Assembly: GCA_028280025.1 (NCBI GenBank)
Contig: JANQMO010000020.1
Span: 1-50,069, forward strand
Reading direction: 5' to 3'
Source of the DNA: Chlorobium sp.
GTDB lineage: Bacteria > Bacteroidota > Chlorobiia > Chlorobiales > Chlorobiaceae
Length of the DNA stretch: 50,069 nucleotides
The notes under the pieces are model-generated. The model ran no database searches. It was not told the origin of the DNA and saw only the letters and a list, made by a program, of their open reading frames with translations. Of the stretch, positions 1 to 7,976 are shown one piece after another (within the stretch, counting starts at the first letter, position 1; the number at the start of each line of letters is the position of its first letter). A program made the translations under genes and the position numbers.

Positions 1-2
1 GA

Positions 3-83
3 CTGCTCATCGATATTTTGTCGTTCAACGAGCGTTCCATCAAAAAGGCGAGGGAGCCAGTGCCTCAACTCGCCCTATTTTAA
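3..83 (+). CDS. C-terminal tail of an unidentified protein (partial)
   Basis: An open frame enters from the left edge and stops at TAA 81-83, giving 26 residues. The last five residues are QLALF, which resembles the beta-clamp binding pentapeptide (QL-S/D-LF) found at the C-termini of DNA polymerases and repair proteins. That is seen in the sequence; a replication or repair identity is only an inference because the body of the protein lies outside the window. There is no competing longer frame over this stretch. Confidence 0.35.
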   Translation: MLIDILSFNERSIKKAREPVPQLALF

Positions 84-97
84 CCGGACAGTAGTGA

Positions 98-143
98 TAC
101 CTAATACCTAATACCTAATACCTAATACCTAATACCTAATACC
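98..143 (+). repeat. TACCTAA heptanucleotide tandem repeat (about 6.5 copies)
   Basis: Six perfect head-to-tail copies of TACCTAA plus a partial TACC end eight bases before the ATG at 152. The unit is not a multiple of three and lies in the 5' leader, where a ribosome binding site would be expected. Changes in copy number would alter promoter or RBS spacing, not the reading frame. Similar short strings (GGTAATAGGG-like) occur near 37083-37110, so this may be a genome-wide minisatellite family. Confidence 0.9.
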
Positions 144-151
144 CATAAACT

Positions 152-877
152 ATGTTCGAACGAAACTCTATGGTTCAGCCGGCGGCTGCAGCGGCGATGA
201 AAAAAGTTCCTGTTGATGTACAGGCACGGGTTGTCAATCAGGTGTACACATGGATGACGCTCGGGCTTGCACTGACTGCTACTGTCGGCTGGTATGTGTC
301 TGAAAGTGAGGCGATCAGGTCTCTTGTTTTCTCCAACGGCATGATCGTCATCGGTCTTGTTCTGGCGCAGCTCGGTATTGTGATCGGGTTGAGCGCCGGC
401 ATCGATCGCCTGTCAGGATCCGCGGCAACAGGACTGTTCATACTTTACTCTGCATTGACCGGACTGACGTTTTCAACAATATTTCTTGTATATACGGCAA
501 GTTCCATAGCAGGCACTTTTTTTGTGACCTCCGGAACATTTGCCGCCATGAGTGTTTTCGGTCATACAACAAAACGGGACCTGACAAAGCTCGGCAGTCT
601 TGCATTTATGGCTCTGATAGGGATTATCATTGCTTCGCTTGTCAATATGTTTCTGCACAATTCAATGCTTGAGCTGGGGATAAGCGTAATCGGTGTGCTG
701 CTCTTTACCGGATTGACGGCCTATGACGCCCAGCGGATAAAACAAATGGCGGCAATGGTTACGGATGGTGAATCCGAAACAAAAGTATCCGTCATGGGGG
801 CCTTGTCACTCTATCTCAATTTTATCAACCTCTTTCTTATGCTGCTTCGTTTTCTCGGAGTCGCTCGCGACGAATAA
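152..877 (+). CDS. Bax inhibitor-1/YccA family membrane protein
   Basis: The 241-residue protein has a hydrophilic N-terminus (about 30 residues) followed by seven hydrophobic segments, the layout of the BI-1/YccA family (TMBIM proteins), which are inner-membrane proteins linked to calcium leak or FtsH protease modulation. The family-typical segment TAYDAQRIKQM sits near residue 190 and is followed by a last helix rich in Leu and Phe. No Shine-Dalgarno is visible before the ATG because the TACCTAA repeat ends only eight bases upstream. The stop codon overlaps the aroQ start (TAATG), so the two are probably co-transcribed and translationally coupled. The substrate or ion is not evident from sequence. 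Confidence 0.9.
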   Translation: MFERNSMVQPAAAAAMKKVPVDVQARVVNQVYTWMTLGLALTATVGWYVSESEAIRSLVFSNGMIVIGLVLAQLGIVIGLSAGIDRLSGSAATGLFILYSALTGLTFSTIFLVYTASSIAGTFFVTSGTFAAMSVFGHTTKRDLTKLGSLAFMALIGIIIASLVNMFLHNSMLELGISVIGVLLFTGLTAYDAQRIKQMAAMVTDGESETKVSVMGALSLYLNFINLFLMLLRFLGVARDE

Positions 878-1323
878 TGGATATAGTATCGATTCTTGTC
901 ATGAATGGGCCCAATCTCTCCAGGCTTGGTAAGCGTGAGCCCGAAATATACGGAAGCCGAACGCTCGATGATATCAACAGGGAGATTGCAGAAGCGTTTC
1001 CGGGTCTGACCTTTGAGTTTTTCCAGTCCGAGGAGGAAGGGGAACTCCTCGAAAAGCTCTTCCATTGTGAAGATCAGGGCGGTTTCAGCGGCGTTATCCT
1101 GAATGCCGGTGCGTTGACGCATTATTCGATAGCGCTGCGGGATGCAATTAGTGCAATCAGTATTCCCGTCATCGAGGTTCACCTTTCGAATATCTATGCC
1201 CGTGAAGAGTTCCGTCGGATATCGGTCATTTCAGAGGTGTGCGCAGGAGTGATCAGTGGGTTCGGCCCTGACAGCTACCATCTGGGTGTGCGGGGCATCA
1301 TGGGAATGCTTGAGAGCAAATGA
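877..1323 (+). CDS. aroQ: type II 3-dehydroquinate dehydratase
   Basis: This cytosolic shikimate-pathway enzyme converts 3-dehydroquinate to 3-dehydroshikimate. The 148-residue length is normal for the dodecameric type II family. Visible motifs are NGPNLSRLGKREPEIYG near the N-terminus, with the catalytic tyrosine at Y25, NAGALTHYSIALRDA around residues 73-87, and VHLSNIYAREEFRR around residue 107, which carry the catalytic His, Asn and Arg residues. The ATG overlaps the preceding stop by one base, supporting operon translation with the BI-1 gene. No terminator is obvious after the stop. Confidence 0.96.
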   Translation: MDIVSILVMNGPNLSRLGKREPEIYGSRTLDDINREIAEAFPGLTFEFFQSEEEGELLEKLFHCEDQGGFSGVILNAGALTHYSIALRDAISAISIPVIEVHLSNIYAREEFRRISVISEVCAGVISGFGPDSYHLGVRGIMGMLESK

Positions 1324-1488
1324 CGCCTTTTCGGCTATATGCATTGGTTCTTATTTAAAAAAAATGTATGTTTCTTAAATTGCGGTTGACTGTATATGGT
1401 TGCACTATGAACGGAGAGTAACGCATATACCTCTTTTTTGTCTTCCCCGGGAGGGCAATGTGGTATATCATTTTACTCGGGAGGTCAA

Positions 1489-2100
1489 ATGATCAGTAAG
1501 CGACTGGCATTTTTTTTATGTAGTACGATTGTTGTTCTTTTCTTTTCTTCACCTGCCCTGGCAGGTTCTCCCTATGCCGGATTGACGGTCGGCTTGGCTT
1601 ATTTGAATGATTCCAGCCTGAAAGGCTCTAAAAGCGGTGATCTCAGTTATGATGACGGTGAGGCATACAGTTATGCCCATGGTCTTGATTTCGGCTGTGT
1701 CAGGATTGAAGGGGAAATCGGCTATCAGAAAAACGATTTTGACACATTCGAACCCGGAGGAGTTGCAGGCAATGGCGATCTTTCAATACTTTCCCTGCTG
1801 GCAAACGGTTACTACTATTGTGAAATCGGCCAGAGTTCGGTGGTTCCCATCCTGAGTGCAGGTGTTGGTGCTGCAAATGTGGAGTATGAGGATGTTACCG
1901 ACGAATTCAGTGAAGACGATATAGTGCTTGCCTATCAGGTTGGTGCCGGTTTGGGTGTAAAGGTGTCCGAGTCTGTGACGCTCAACGCGATGTACCGCTA
2001 CTTTTCCACACAGGACGCAAGCTTTAAGGAAGCTGACGACGACGTAGAGATTGATATTTCAAGTCATAATGTATTGTTCGGCCTGAAGGTCAACTTTTAG
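1489..2100 (+). CDS. exported outer-membrane beta-barrel protein (OmpX/opacity-like)
   Basis: The 203-residue protein starts at the ATG preceded by GGGAGG at a good distance; a longer in-frame upstream start at 1438 would put non-signal sequence before the hydrophobic core. A clear signal peptide (about 25 residues, ending SSPALA) is followed by alternating polar/hydrophobic strands, acidic loops (DVTDEFSEDD, KEADDDVEID) and a C-terminal strand ending in Phe (FGLKVNF), which is the outer-membrane insertion signature. Size and pattern fit an eight-stranded barrel of the OmpX/Ail/opacity type. Function is not predictable beyond an outer-membrane location. Confidence 0.85.
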   Translation: MISKRLAFFLCSTIVVLFFSSPALAGSPYAGLTVGLAYLNDSSLKGSKSGDLSYDDGEAYSYAHGLDFGCVRIEGEIGYQKNDFDTFEPGGVAGNGDLSILSLLANGYYYCEIGQSSVVPILSAGVGAANVEYEDVTDEFSEDDIVLAYQVGAGLGVKVSESVTLNAMYRYFSTQDASFKEADDDVEIDISSHNVLFGLKVNF

Positions 2101-2121
2101 GCAAACTGCTTAGGAAATGCT

Positions 2122-2159
2122 ATAGGTCCTATAGGACTTATGGGACCTATAGGACCTAT
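2122..2159. repeat. long palindrome of ATAGGTCC-type units
   Basis: A perfect 14-bp inverted repeat (ATAGGTCCTATAGG at 2122-2135 and its complement at 2146-2159) surrounds a 10-nt loop. Each arm contains nested GGTCC/CCTATAGG palindromes. It lies between two convergent genes (stops at 2100 and 2282). It could form a cruciform or act as a bidirectional transcription stop, but no T-run follows. The remaining intergenic sequence to 2281 shows nothing else recognisable. Confidence 0.8.
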
Positions 2160-2281
2160 GTGGTTGCGAATCTCCTGTTCAAGTCATCCTCGGGATTGTT
2201 CCGGGGCTCCATCTTCACCCGATTATCCATTTCCTTTCTTTCCCCGTTATTCACCAATCACCATTGACCATTATCCGGTTT

Positions 2282-3070
2282 CTAATCAATCTTGTCGTAG
2301 AGTTTCCTGATCATTTCCCTGATGTTTTTTAACCTCCGTTCATCGCTTTTCATCAGGATCGGTTGGGTGAGAGCTTCTTTGAGAACTGTGATCGCCTCCT
2401 CGTATCGGTCCATGTCCTTGTAAAGTTTTCCGAGTTCATGATAGTGGCGAATGACGCGGGGATTGATTGCAATCGCCATTTTCAGTAATGCTTCGGCTTC
2501 TTCCTCACTTGCTTTCGGAACTTTTCCGAGAAACGTTTTTGCAAAAATCTTTTCTACCCATCCCATGCCGGCAATCTCGCGGTTGAACGAACCGAGTATC
2601 GAGAGGGCTATGTCATCCTCAGGATTCAGTTCCAGAGCGCGGTCAAGTTCATTTTTGATGATAGCGGCGCGTACGATTTTTTCTCTGGGGCCTATGTTAT
2701 CCGCAAGGACTCCCAGTGATGCAGCAAGCCATGTGTGACCGTCAGCCAATGTTTCATCGATTGCGATACATGCTTCTGCATGCATGACGGCTTTTTCATA
2801 ATAGGGCTGCCTTTTTTCTTGGTTTTCAGGCGGAATGGATTCTCCCATACTGACATAAAGGCGTGACAGTCTCCAGTGTGCCTGGGCGTTATCAGGATCT
2901 TGTGACAGTACGGTTGTGTAAACCGAGTCGGCTTTTTCGTACTGCATCCTGTAGAACAACACATCCCCCTCATAAAGACGTTCGTGAAGCGTGCCGGAAC
3001 TGGGGGCGGCTCCGCAAAGCAGCATGAGGGATATGACTATTGTTGCCGGGATCGTTGATTTGAAGTGCAT
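2282..3070 (-). CDS. exported TPR-repeat protein
   Basis: The 262-residue protein has an N-terminal signal peptide (hydrophobic core ISLMLLCG, possible cleavage after about residue 26). Tetratricopeptide-like helices follow: A/D-rich pairs such as YEKADSVYTTVLSQDPDNAQAH near residue 44, LDRALELNPEDDIAL near 140, and YEEAITVLKEAL near 222. TPR proteins act as periplasmic scaffolds, and no enzymatic motif is seen. GTGGAG lies upstream of the ATG. The gene stands alone, convergent with the barrel protein gene and about 140 bp downstream of the doxX-like gene on the same strand. Its partner cannot be named from sequence. Confidence 0.85.
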   Translation of the reverse strand: MHFKSTIPATIVISLMLLCGAAPSSGTLHERLYEGDVLFYRMQYEKADSVYTTVLSQDPDNAQAHWRLSRLYVSMGESIPPENQEKRQPYYEKAVMHAEACIAIDETLADGHTWLAASLGVLADNIGPREKIVRAAIIKNELDRALELNPEDDIALSILGSFNREIAGMGWVEKIFAKTFLGKVPKASEEEAEALLKMAIAINPRVIRHYHELGKLYKDMDRYEEAITVLKEALTQPILMKSDERRLKNIREMIRKLYDKID

Positions 3071-3206
3071 GGCGCATACTCCACATGAAAAAATACTCCG
3101 TTTTTATAGCCAGGATGAAAAAAAGCTTATCGGTTGCCGCACCTGATTATGATATCTGCAACTGTGAAGTGAACACATTGTAACCGGTTCAGAGTTCCAG
3201 GTGATG

Positions 3207-3707
3207 TCATCGGAACAGCAGTGAGCCGGGGTACTTTTTGTATAAACGACCGTCGAGGCCGAACCAGTGTCCGGAAGGAAGAAGCATCATGAGTACAGAA
3301 AAGATCATAAAAGGAGGGAGCGTCAGGTTATAGAAGCCCCCGGCTGCAAAATTCAGTACGAGAAAAAGCGCGAATGCCGCGTTCAATCGAACGGCAAGAC
3401 CGAGCAAAAGGCATATGCCGATAATGAGCTCTCCGACTGTGACGATCCAGGCTATCGGCATGGCAAGCGGAATGGCAAAGTGCTCCAGATAGAGTGCCTG
3501 GAAAGATCCAGGAACAAGTTCAGCGAGCCGTTTGGTGAAATGGCCGTGCATGATATCCGTCCAGAGCCAGCCTTTCACCAGTTTGTGCCAGAATCCATAG
3601 AGAAAGAACACAGCAAAAAGATACTGTCCAAGAAGGAAAAGAATGATGCCGGCCGTCTGGAAAGGATGTTTCCTGATAGTATCCGAAGACCAATCGAATG
3701 CTGACAT
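3207..3707 (-). CDS. DoxX family membrane protein
   Basis: The 166-residue polytopic protein has four hydrophobic segments (around residues 18-40, 78-100, 105-125, 128-146). FFLYGFWHKL near residue 34 and the glycine-rich VGELIIGICLLLGL segment are typical of DoxX/DoxD-like proteins, relatives of the small thiosulfate:quinone oxidoreductase subunit and of SURF/MauE-type membrane proteins. In a sulfur-oxidising phototroph a redox role is attractive, but no partner subunit is adjacent, so assignment stops at family level. The gene lies between the TPR gene and priA, all on the minus strand, with sizeable gaps that argue against tight coupling. Confidence 0.8.
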   Translation of the reverse strand: MSAFDWSSDTIRKHPFQTAGIILFLLGQYLFAVFFLYGFWHKLVKGWLWTDIMHGHFTKRLAELVPGSFQALYLEHFAIPLAMPIAWIVTVGELIIGICLLLGLAVRLNAAFALFLVLNFAAGGFYNLTLPPFMIFSVLMMLLPSGHWFGLDGRLYKKYPGSLLFR

Positions 3708-3847
3708 ATTTCGTTGTTTATTGTTGGGAAATTACCACCTGAACCGGGCGTTTCAGCAATTGCTCGATTCAGGCAGATGAAATATACACAATAAGGTCCT
3801 GTTACGGCATCATGCTTTCCGGTTATGTGCGATGCAGCACCATTCAT

Positions 3848-6289
3848 TCAGATCATTGTCTGCGGATCGACATCAATTGTAACGGACAGATCATTCCGGC
3901 TGTATACATTGAGAAGCTCTTCTTTCAGGCTGACGAGCAGGGCCGGGGAGATTTTTTTTCCGGGAAGTTTCAGGAGGACCTGGAACCTGTAGCGTCCTCT
4001 TATGCGGGAAATGACGGCAGGGGCCGGGCCGAGAACAATGCATGAATCTCCCGTCATGTATGGTTTTAGAGCATCAGTAAATGCTGCGGCAGCATTTTCG
4101 GCTGTTTGTTCGTCCGGTGAACTGAACTCGCATGAAACGAGTTTGGCGAACGGAGGGTAAAAAAGCATTTTTCTTGTCTTCAGGTCGTGACTGAAAAAGT
4201 CCTCGTAACTGCCATGCAGGAGAAACCTGAATACGTCGTTGTCGGTGTTGTATGCCTGAAGAAAAACCTCCCCGGGGATTTTTGACCGGCCTGCTCGTCC
4301 GGCAACCTGCAGGAGAAGGGAAAAAAGCCGTTCACCGGCTCTGAAATCCGGGATATTGAGACCGATATCGGCCATCAGAACACCGACAAGACTGACGTCC
4401 GGGAAATCGAGTCCTTTGGCTACCATCTGTGTTCCAAGAAGAATTCTGGACTTCTTGAGGCGGAAATCATTCAGGATCATGGCGTGAGCACCCTTGACGC
4501 CAGTGGTGTCAACATCCATACGCAAAATGTTTTCCTCCGGAAACAGCTTGTGAAGTTCCTCTTCAATACGTTCGGTGCCGCTGCTTTTGTACAGGATATT
4601 GTTCGACGAACAATGATCGCATTGCTCTCTGAAAATAATTGTCTTGCCGCAGTAGTGGCATCGAAGCTGCTTGTTTGCAGCGTGATAAACCAGAGGAATG
4701 TTGCAGTGGCTGCAGGTTGGAATCCGGCCGCAGTCAAGACAGAGTATGCTTCCTGCAAATCCTCTTCTGTTTTGCAGGAGGATGACCTGCTCGTCTCTTT
4801 CCAGCCGTTGATGGATTTGCCGGAAAAGGATATCGGAGATAGAGAACGAGACTTTAGAGCATTCCCGCATCGGGATGAGTTTGATCTCGGGTAGTTTCGC
4901 TCCGTCAACCCGTTCGGGTAGTTTCAACAGATGATACTTGCCGGAGAGGGCGTTATTGTAGGACTCGAAGGACGGTGTTGCGGAGCCCAGAACGCACATT
5001 GCTCCTTCGAGTTTGGCACGCATTACTGCAGTGTCCCTGCCATGGTATCTGGGTGTCCGATCCTGTTTGTAGGCTGTATCATGCTCTTCATCGACAATGA
5101 TCGCACCGATATTTTCCAGCGGTGCGAAGACCGTTGAACGGGCACCGAGCGCGATCCTTGCTTTACCATGCCGGAGTTTCTGCCAGGCATCATATTTTTC
5201 CTGGTTACTCATGGCGCTATGCAGTATCTGGATGTCATTGCCGAAATGCTGGCGGAAACGTGAGGCTGTCTGCGGCGTAAGTGAAATTTCAGGAACAAGG
5301 ACGATGGCGTTTTTACCGGCAGCGAGAACTTCCCTGAGCAGTTCGATGTAAATGATTGTTTTTCCGGAACCGGTGACACCGTGCAGAAGGTATGTGCCGA
5401 AACCGCCTTTTCGAAATCCCGCAAGCAGAGCGTCGTGTGCATGCTGCTGATCGCTGGAAAGGCATTCGATAATCTGCGCAGGTTCTGCGGTATCGTTCGA
5501 AAAACCTGTTCCTGTTTCAACCGTTACCGGCTCGAAAAGGCCTTTTTTTACCAACTCTTTCGCTACGGGTGCCGTCGTGCCGATTTGCTCGGGAAACGCC
5601 CATGAAGCGTCCAGTTCGGAAAGGTTTTTTACGGCTGCGGCCTGTCTTGGGGCCCTGGACAGTGATACCGGAAGGGGATCGGGGAGTGGCGTTACAAGCC
5701 TGTATGCAGTTCTGGTTTTTTGTTTTAAGGACTTGAATGATTTTTTCAGGGAGATGAGCCCGCCTCGTTCCATCGCTATAAGTGTCCGGTACAGGTTCTT
5801 TTTGCCGAGACGGTTTTCGAGCTGTTTCACCGTTATTTTCTTTCCGGTTCGCAACTGCGCCATGATTGTTTTTCTGAGAAGGGTGGAGACAACTTTCGGC
5901 TGATCGCCGCTCAAGAGTTGAAACTCATTGAGGTGTATCGTTTCGCTTACTTTTGCCTTGAGCGGAGCGGGCAGGATTGCCTGGATGGTTTCGATCGGGC
6001 GGGTCATGTAGTACCCTGCCATCCATGACGAGAGCGCAAGCGTTACCGTGGTAAGGACGGGTGTTCCGCCATTGAGGATGTCTGTAACGATACCTTCCGG
6101 CTGCTCATCAGGTGTATCGTCACTGAAACCGATAACATACCCGATGACGCTGCGTCGCGGATTTTTCGATGGCTCAAAAAGTACCTGGCAGCCGGTCTGC
6201 ACGTCCCCTGCAAGGTCTTCATCGATCGCTGCGACAACAGGGTCGTGCCGCTGGAAGTATTGGGTATGCAGCAAGGCATGCGTTGTCAT
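3848..6289 (-). CDS. priA: primosomal protein N' (replication restart helicase)
   Basis: PriA is the 3'-5' superfamily 2 DNA helicase that loads the replisome at stalled forks. The 813-residue protein has an N-terminal DNA-binding region (about 1-120), a winged-helix-like part (about 130-195), Walker A GVTGSGKT at 304-311, DEEH at 400-403, motif III GSATPS near 438, and a zinc-binding insertion with paired cysteines (CLDCGRIPTCSHC and CHYCGK, roughly 510-560). QVAGRAGR (motif VI) and a conserved C-terminal domain follow. All expected helicase and zinc motifs are intact. The ATG at 6289 gives a slightly unusual N-terminus but no better start is visible. Confidence 0.97.
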   Translation of the reverse strand: MTTHALLHTQYFQRHDPVVAAIDEDLAGDVQTGCQVLFEPSKNPRRSVIGYVIGFSDDTPDEQPEGIVTDILNGGTPVLTTVTLALSSWMAGYYMTRPIETIQAILPAPLKAKVSETIHLNEFQLLSGDQPKVVSTLLRKTIMAQLRTGKKITVKQLENRLGKKNLYRTLIAMERGGLISLKKSFKSLKQKTRTAYRLVTPLPDPLPVSLSRAPRQAAAVKNLSELDASWAFPEQIGTTAPVAKELVKKGLFEPVTVETGTGFSNDTAEPAQIIECLSSDQQHAHDALLAGFRKGGFGTYLLHGVTGSGKTIIYIELLREVLAAGKNAIVLVPEISLTPQTASRFRQHFGNDIQILHSAMSNQEKYDAWQKLRHGKARIALGARSTVFAPLENIGAIIVDEEHDTAYKQDRTPRYHGRDTAVMRAKLEGAMCVLGSATPSFESYNNALSGKYHLLKLPERVDGAKLPEIKLIPMRECSKVSFSISDILFRQIHQRLERDEQVILLQNRRGFAGSILCLDCGRIPTCSHCNIPLVYHAANKQLRCHYCGKTIIFREQCDHCSSNNILYKSSGTERIEEELHKLFPEENILRMDVDTTGVKGAHAMILNDFRLKKSRILLGTQMVAKGLDFPDVSLVGVLMADIGLNIPDFRAGERLFSLLLQVAGRAGRSKIPGEVFLQAYNTDNDVFRFLLHGSYEDFFSHDLKTRKMLFYPPFAKLVSCEFSSPDEQTAENAAAAFTDALKPYMTGDSCIVLGPAPAVISRIRGRYRFQVLLKLPGKKISPALLVSLKEELLNVYSRNDLSVTIDVDPQTMI

Positions 6290-6406
6290 GGGCTTTCGGT
6301 ACAGGATACAATAGAGGATTTCTCATACATCATGCAATATCCCATGGCACAGTCATCCCCGAACTTCTTCTCCGGGAAGCCATCTTCAAAAGAAAGCCGC
6401 CATGGA

Positions 6407-6517
6407 TGCCGCCCCTGTGAAATTCGAACATTTATTTCACGGAGCAGCACGACTCTCTTCCGGTAATATGATACATGGTAAATGACAGTCGTTGAGCAGT
6501 GCTTGTGAGACAGTCTC
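6407..6517 (-). repeat. dispersed intergenic repeat, copy A
   Basis: The priA-adk spacer (6290-6546) contains about 110 bp that match 25826-25945 at many positions. Shared blocks include GTGAAAT-N10-ATTTCAC (a 7-bp stem, 6420-6443), GCA-GACTCTC just beyond it, and AGCAGTGCTT-TGAGAC further on. Apparent small reading frames across both copies come from the repeat itself and show no gene structure. No other feature is seen in this spacer. Confidence 0.75.
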
Positions 6518-6546
6518 TTCGACAGGCAGCCCTGCACAGCGGGAGG

Positions 6547-7203
6547 TCAGGCATGGAGCGCGGCAAGGATGTTTTCCTTGATTTCCTCAACGCTCCCGGT
6601 ACCTTTGATGCTCTTGAACATGGGCGCCGAGCCGTTTCCTTCCGCTGCCCAGCTGCTGTAATATTCAATGAGCGGCGATGTCTGGCTGTGATAGATTTCG
6701 AGCCGTTTTCTGACCGTCTCCTCATTATCGTCTTCCCGCTGAACAAGCGGTTCGCCGGTAATATCGTCAATGCCTTGACGTGCCGGCGGGTTGAACAGGA
6801 TGTGATACGTTCTGCCCGATGCAAGATGGACTCGTCTGCCGCTCATGCGTTTGATGATCTCATTGTCGTCAACCTCAATATTGATGACATGATCGATATC
6901 GATCCCCTTGGTTTTCAATGCCTCGGCCTGAGCAAGTGTCCGGGGAAACCCGTCGAAAAGGCAGCCGTTCGAACAGTCGTCATTGTTGAGCCTCTCCTGT
7001 ACAAGGGAGAGGATGATCTCATCGGATACCAGCTTTCCTTCGTCCATTACTTTTTTTGCCCTGATCCCAAGCGGAGATTTCTCCTTGATGGCCGAACGGA
7101 GCATGTCTCCTGTTGAAATCTGCGGGATATTGTAAGCCGTGGCAATAAACTGTGCCTGGGTACCTTTTCCGGCACCCGGAGCCCCTAAGAGAATAACTCT
7201 CAT
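6547..7203 (-). CDS. adk: adenylate kinase
   Basis: This cytosolic enzyme catalyses ATP + AMP = 2 ADP. The 218-residue protein begins with the P-loop MRVILLGAPGAGKGTQ (GAPGAGKGT, residues 7-15). The AMP-binding stretch STGDMLR follows at about residue 31, then DGFPRT near 84, and a long-form LID domain (GRRVHLASGRTYH to REDDNEETVRKRL). The LID lacks the zinc-binding cysteines found in some Gram-positive forms. The next gene upstream ends 24 bp away, making a probable rlmN-unknown-adk transcription unit. Confidence 0.97.
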   Translation of the reverse strand: MRVILLGAPGAGKGTQAQFIATAYNIPQISTGDMLRSAIKEKSPLGIRAKKVMDEGKLVSDEIILSLVQERLNNDDCSNGCLFDGFPRTLAQAEALKTKGIDIDHVINIEVDDNEIIKRMSGRRVHLASGRTYHILFNPPARQGIDDITGEPLVQREDDNEETVRKRLEIYHSQTSPLIEYYSSWAAEGNGSAPMFKSIKGTGSVEEIKENILAALHA

Positions 7204-7227
7204 TATACCAATGTTAGGGAGTTGTTA

Positions 7228-7962
7228 TTATTTTTTCAGCTTGATGACTTTGATGCTTTTTTTGGGCGATTTCTCAGGGATTGGAGGGCTTTCCCCGTTC
7301 GAGGCTGCCGCAGGTTCTGTCTGTCCTGGTTCCGGAGCGGAAGGTTTCGATGCAGAACCGTTTGATTTGGAGGATGATTTGAATGGAATGGCCTTTTTGG
7401 CGGGTTTCTTTTTTTCGTCGGCGGGTTTCGTCTGAAAATCGGATTTATCGAAAAGCTCCTGCATCGCCTGGGTCTGGCCTTTAGGATTGAGAGACAGGAA
7501 GAGGTACTCGTCTTCCCTGACATGGGATTTCCTGAATTCAAAGTCAAGCGCGGAAAGAACCATTCTGATAACTCTCCGGCTTTCTCCCAGGTCGCCGCGC
7601 GATTGGATTTCGGTTTCCGCTTTGGCGTTTATCGTGGTTATGGGATCGCTGTTCCGGTCACTTTCTTCCGACAGGCCGAAGGTGACAACTATTTTTGTGC
7701 CGAGCAGGGCAAAAGACGATACTTCGGCACGGATCATCGTCATACCGCCGACAGAGGTTTTTTTGCTTTTCAGGTTCCAGCCGACCCAGTGTTCAATTTT
7801 ATCAATGATATAGCGTGAAAGAACTGCAGCCGATTTTGAAAAACGCCTCACTTTCAGTTCATCAAAAAGGGGGCTTTCAGAGGTCTGGTTGGCATTGCCG
7901 GTCAGACCATGATATGCTTTGTTGAATTCATTTCTGAAGGGGATGAAATCCAGTAAATCCAT
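7228..7962 (-). CDS. conserved protein of unknown function with Lys/Pro-rich tail
   Basis: I do not recognise this 244-residue protein. The start is placed at the ATG at 7962, 14 bp after the rlmN stop, with an AGAG sequence upstream; the open frame continues 25 codons into rlmN but that part is only rlmN antiphase sequence. Residues 1-150 look globular, with a possible DNA- or nucleotide-independent alpha/beta fold. From about residue 175 the chain is low-complexity, rich in Lys, Pro, Ser and Ala, ending in a run of lysines (SPKKSIKVIKLKK) that suggests a disordered, nucleic-acid-contacting tail. No signal peptide or membrane segment is present. Confidence 0.8.
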   Translation of the reverse strand: MDLLDFIPFRNEFNKAYHGLTGNANQTSESPLFDELKVRRFSKSAAVLSRYIIDKIEHWVGWNLKSKKTSVGGMTMIRAEVSSFALLGTKIVVTFGLSEESDRNSDPITTINAKAETEIQSRGDLGESRRVIRMVLSALDFEFRKSHVREDEYLFLSLNPKGQTQAMQELFDKSDFQTKPADEKKKPAKKAIPFKSSSKSNGSASKPSAPEPGQTEPAAASNGESPPIPEKSPKKSIKVIKLKK

Positions 7963-7976
7963 GATTGTTCTCTGCT

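Noticed and set aside
98..143. TACCTAA copies as a CRISPR array
   Set aside because: Units are seven bases, contiguous, with no spacers and no cas genes.
4477..5903. Plus- and minus-strand frames inside priA
   Set aside because: They are antisense or shifted shadows of the conserved priA frame.
6286..6537. Minus-strand ORF of 83 codons
   Set aside because: It is read through the dispersed repeat; the matching frame at 25785-26036 shares repeat-derived residues only.
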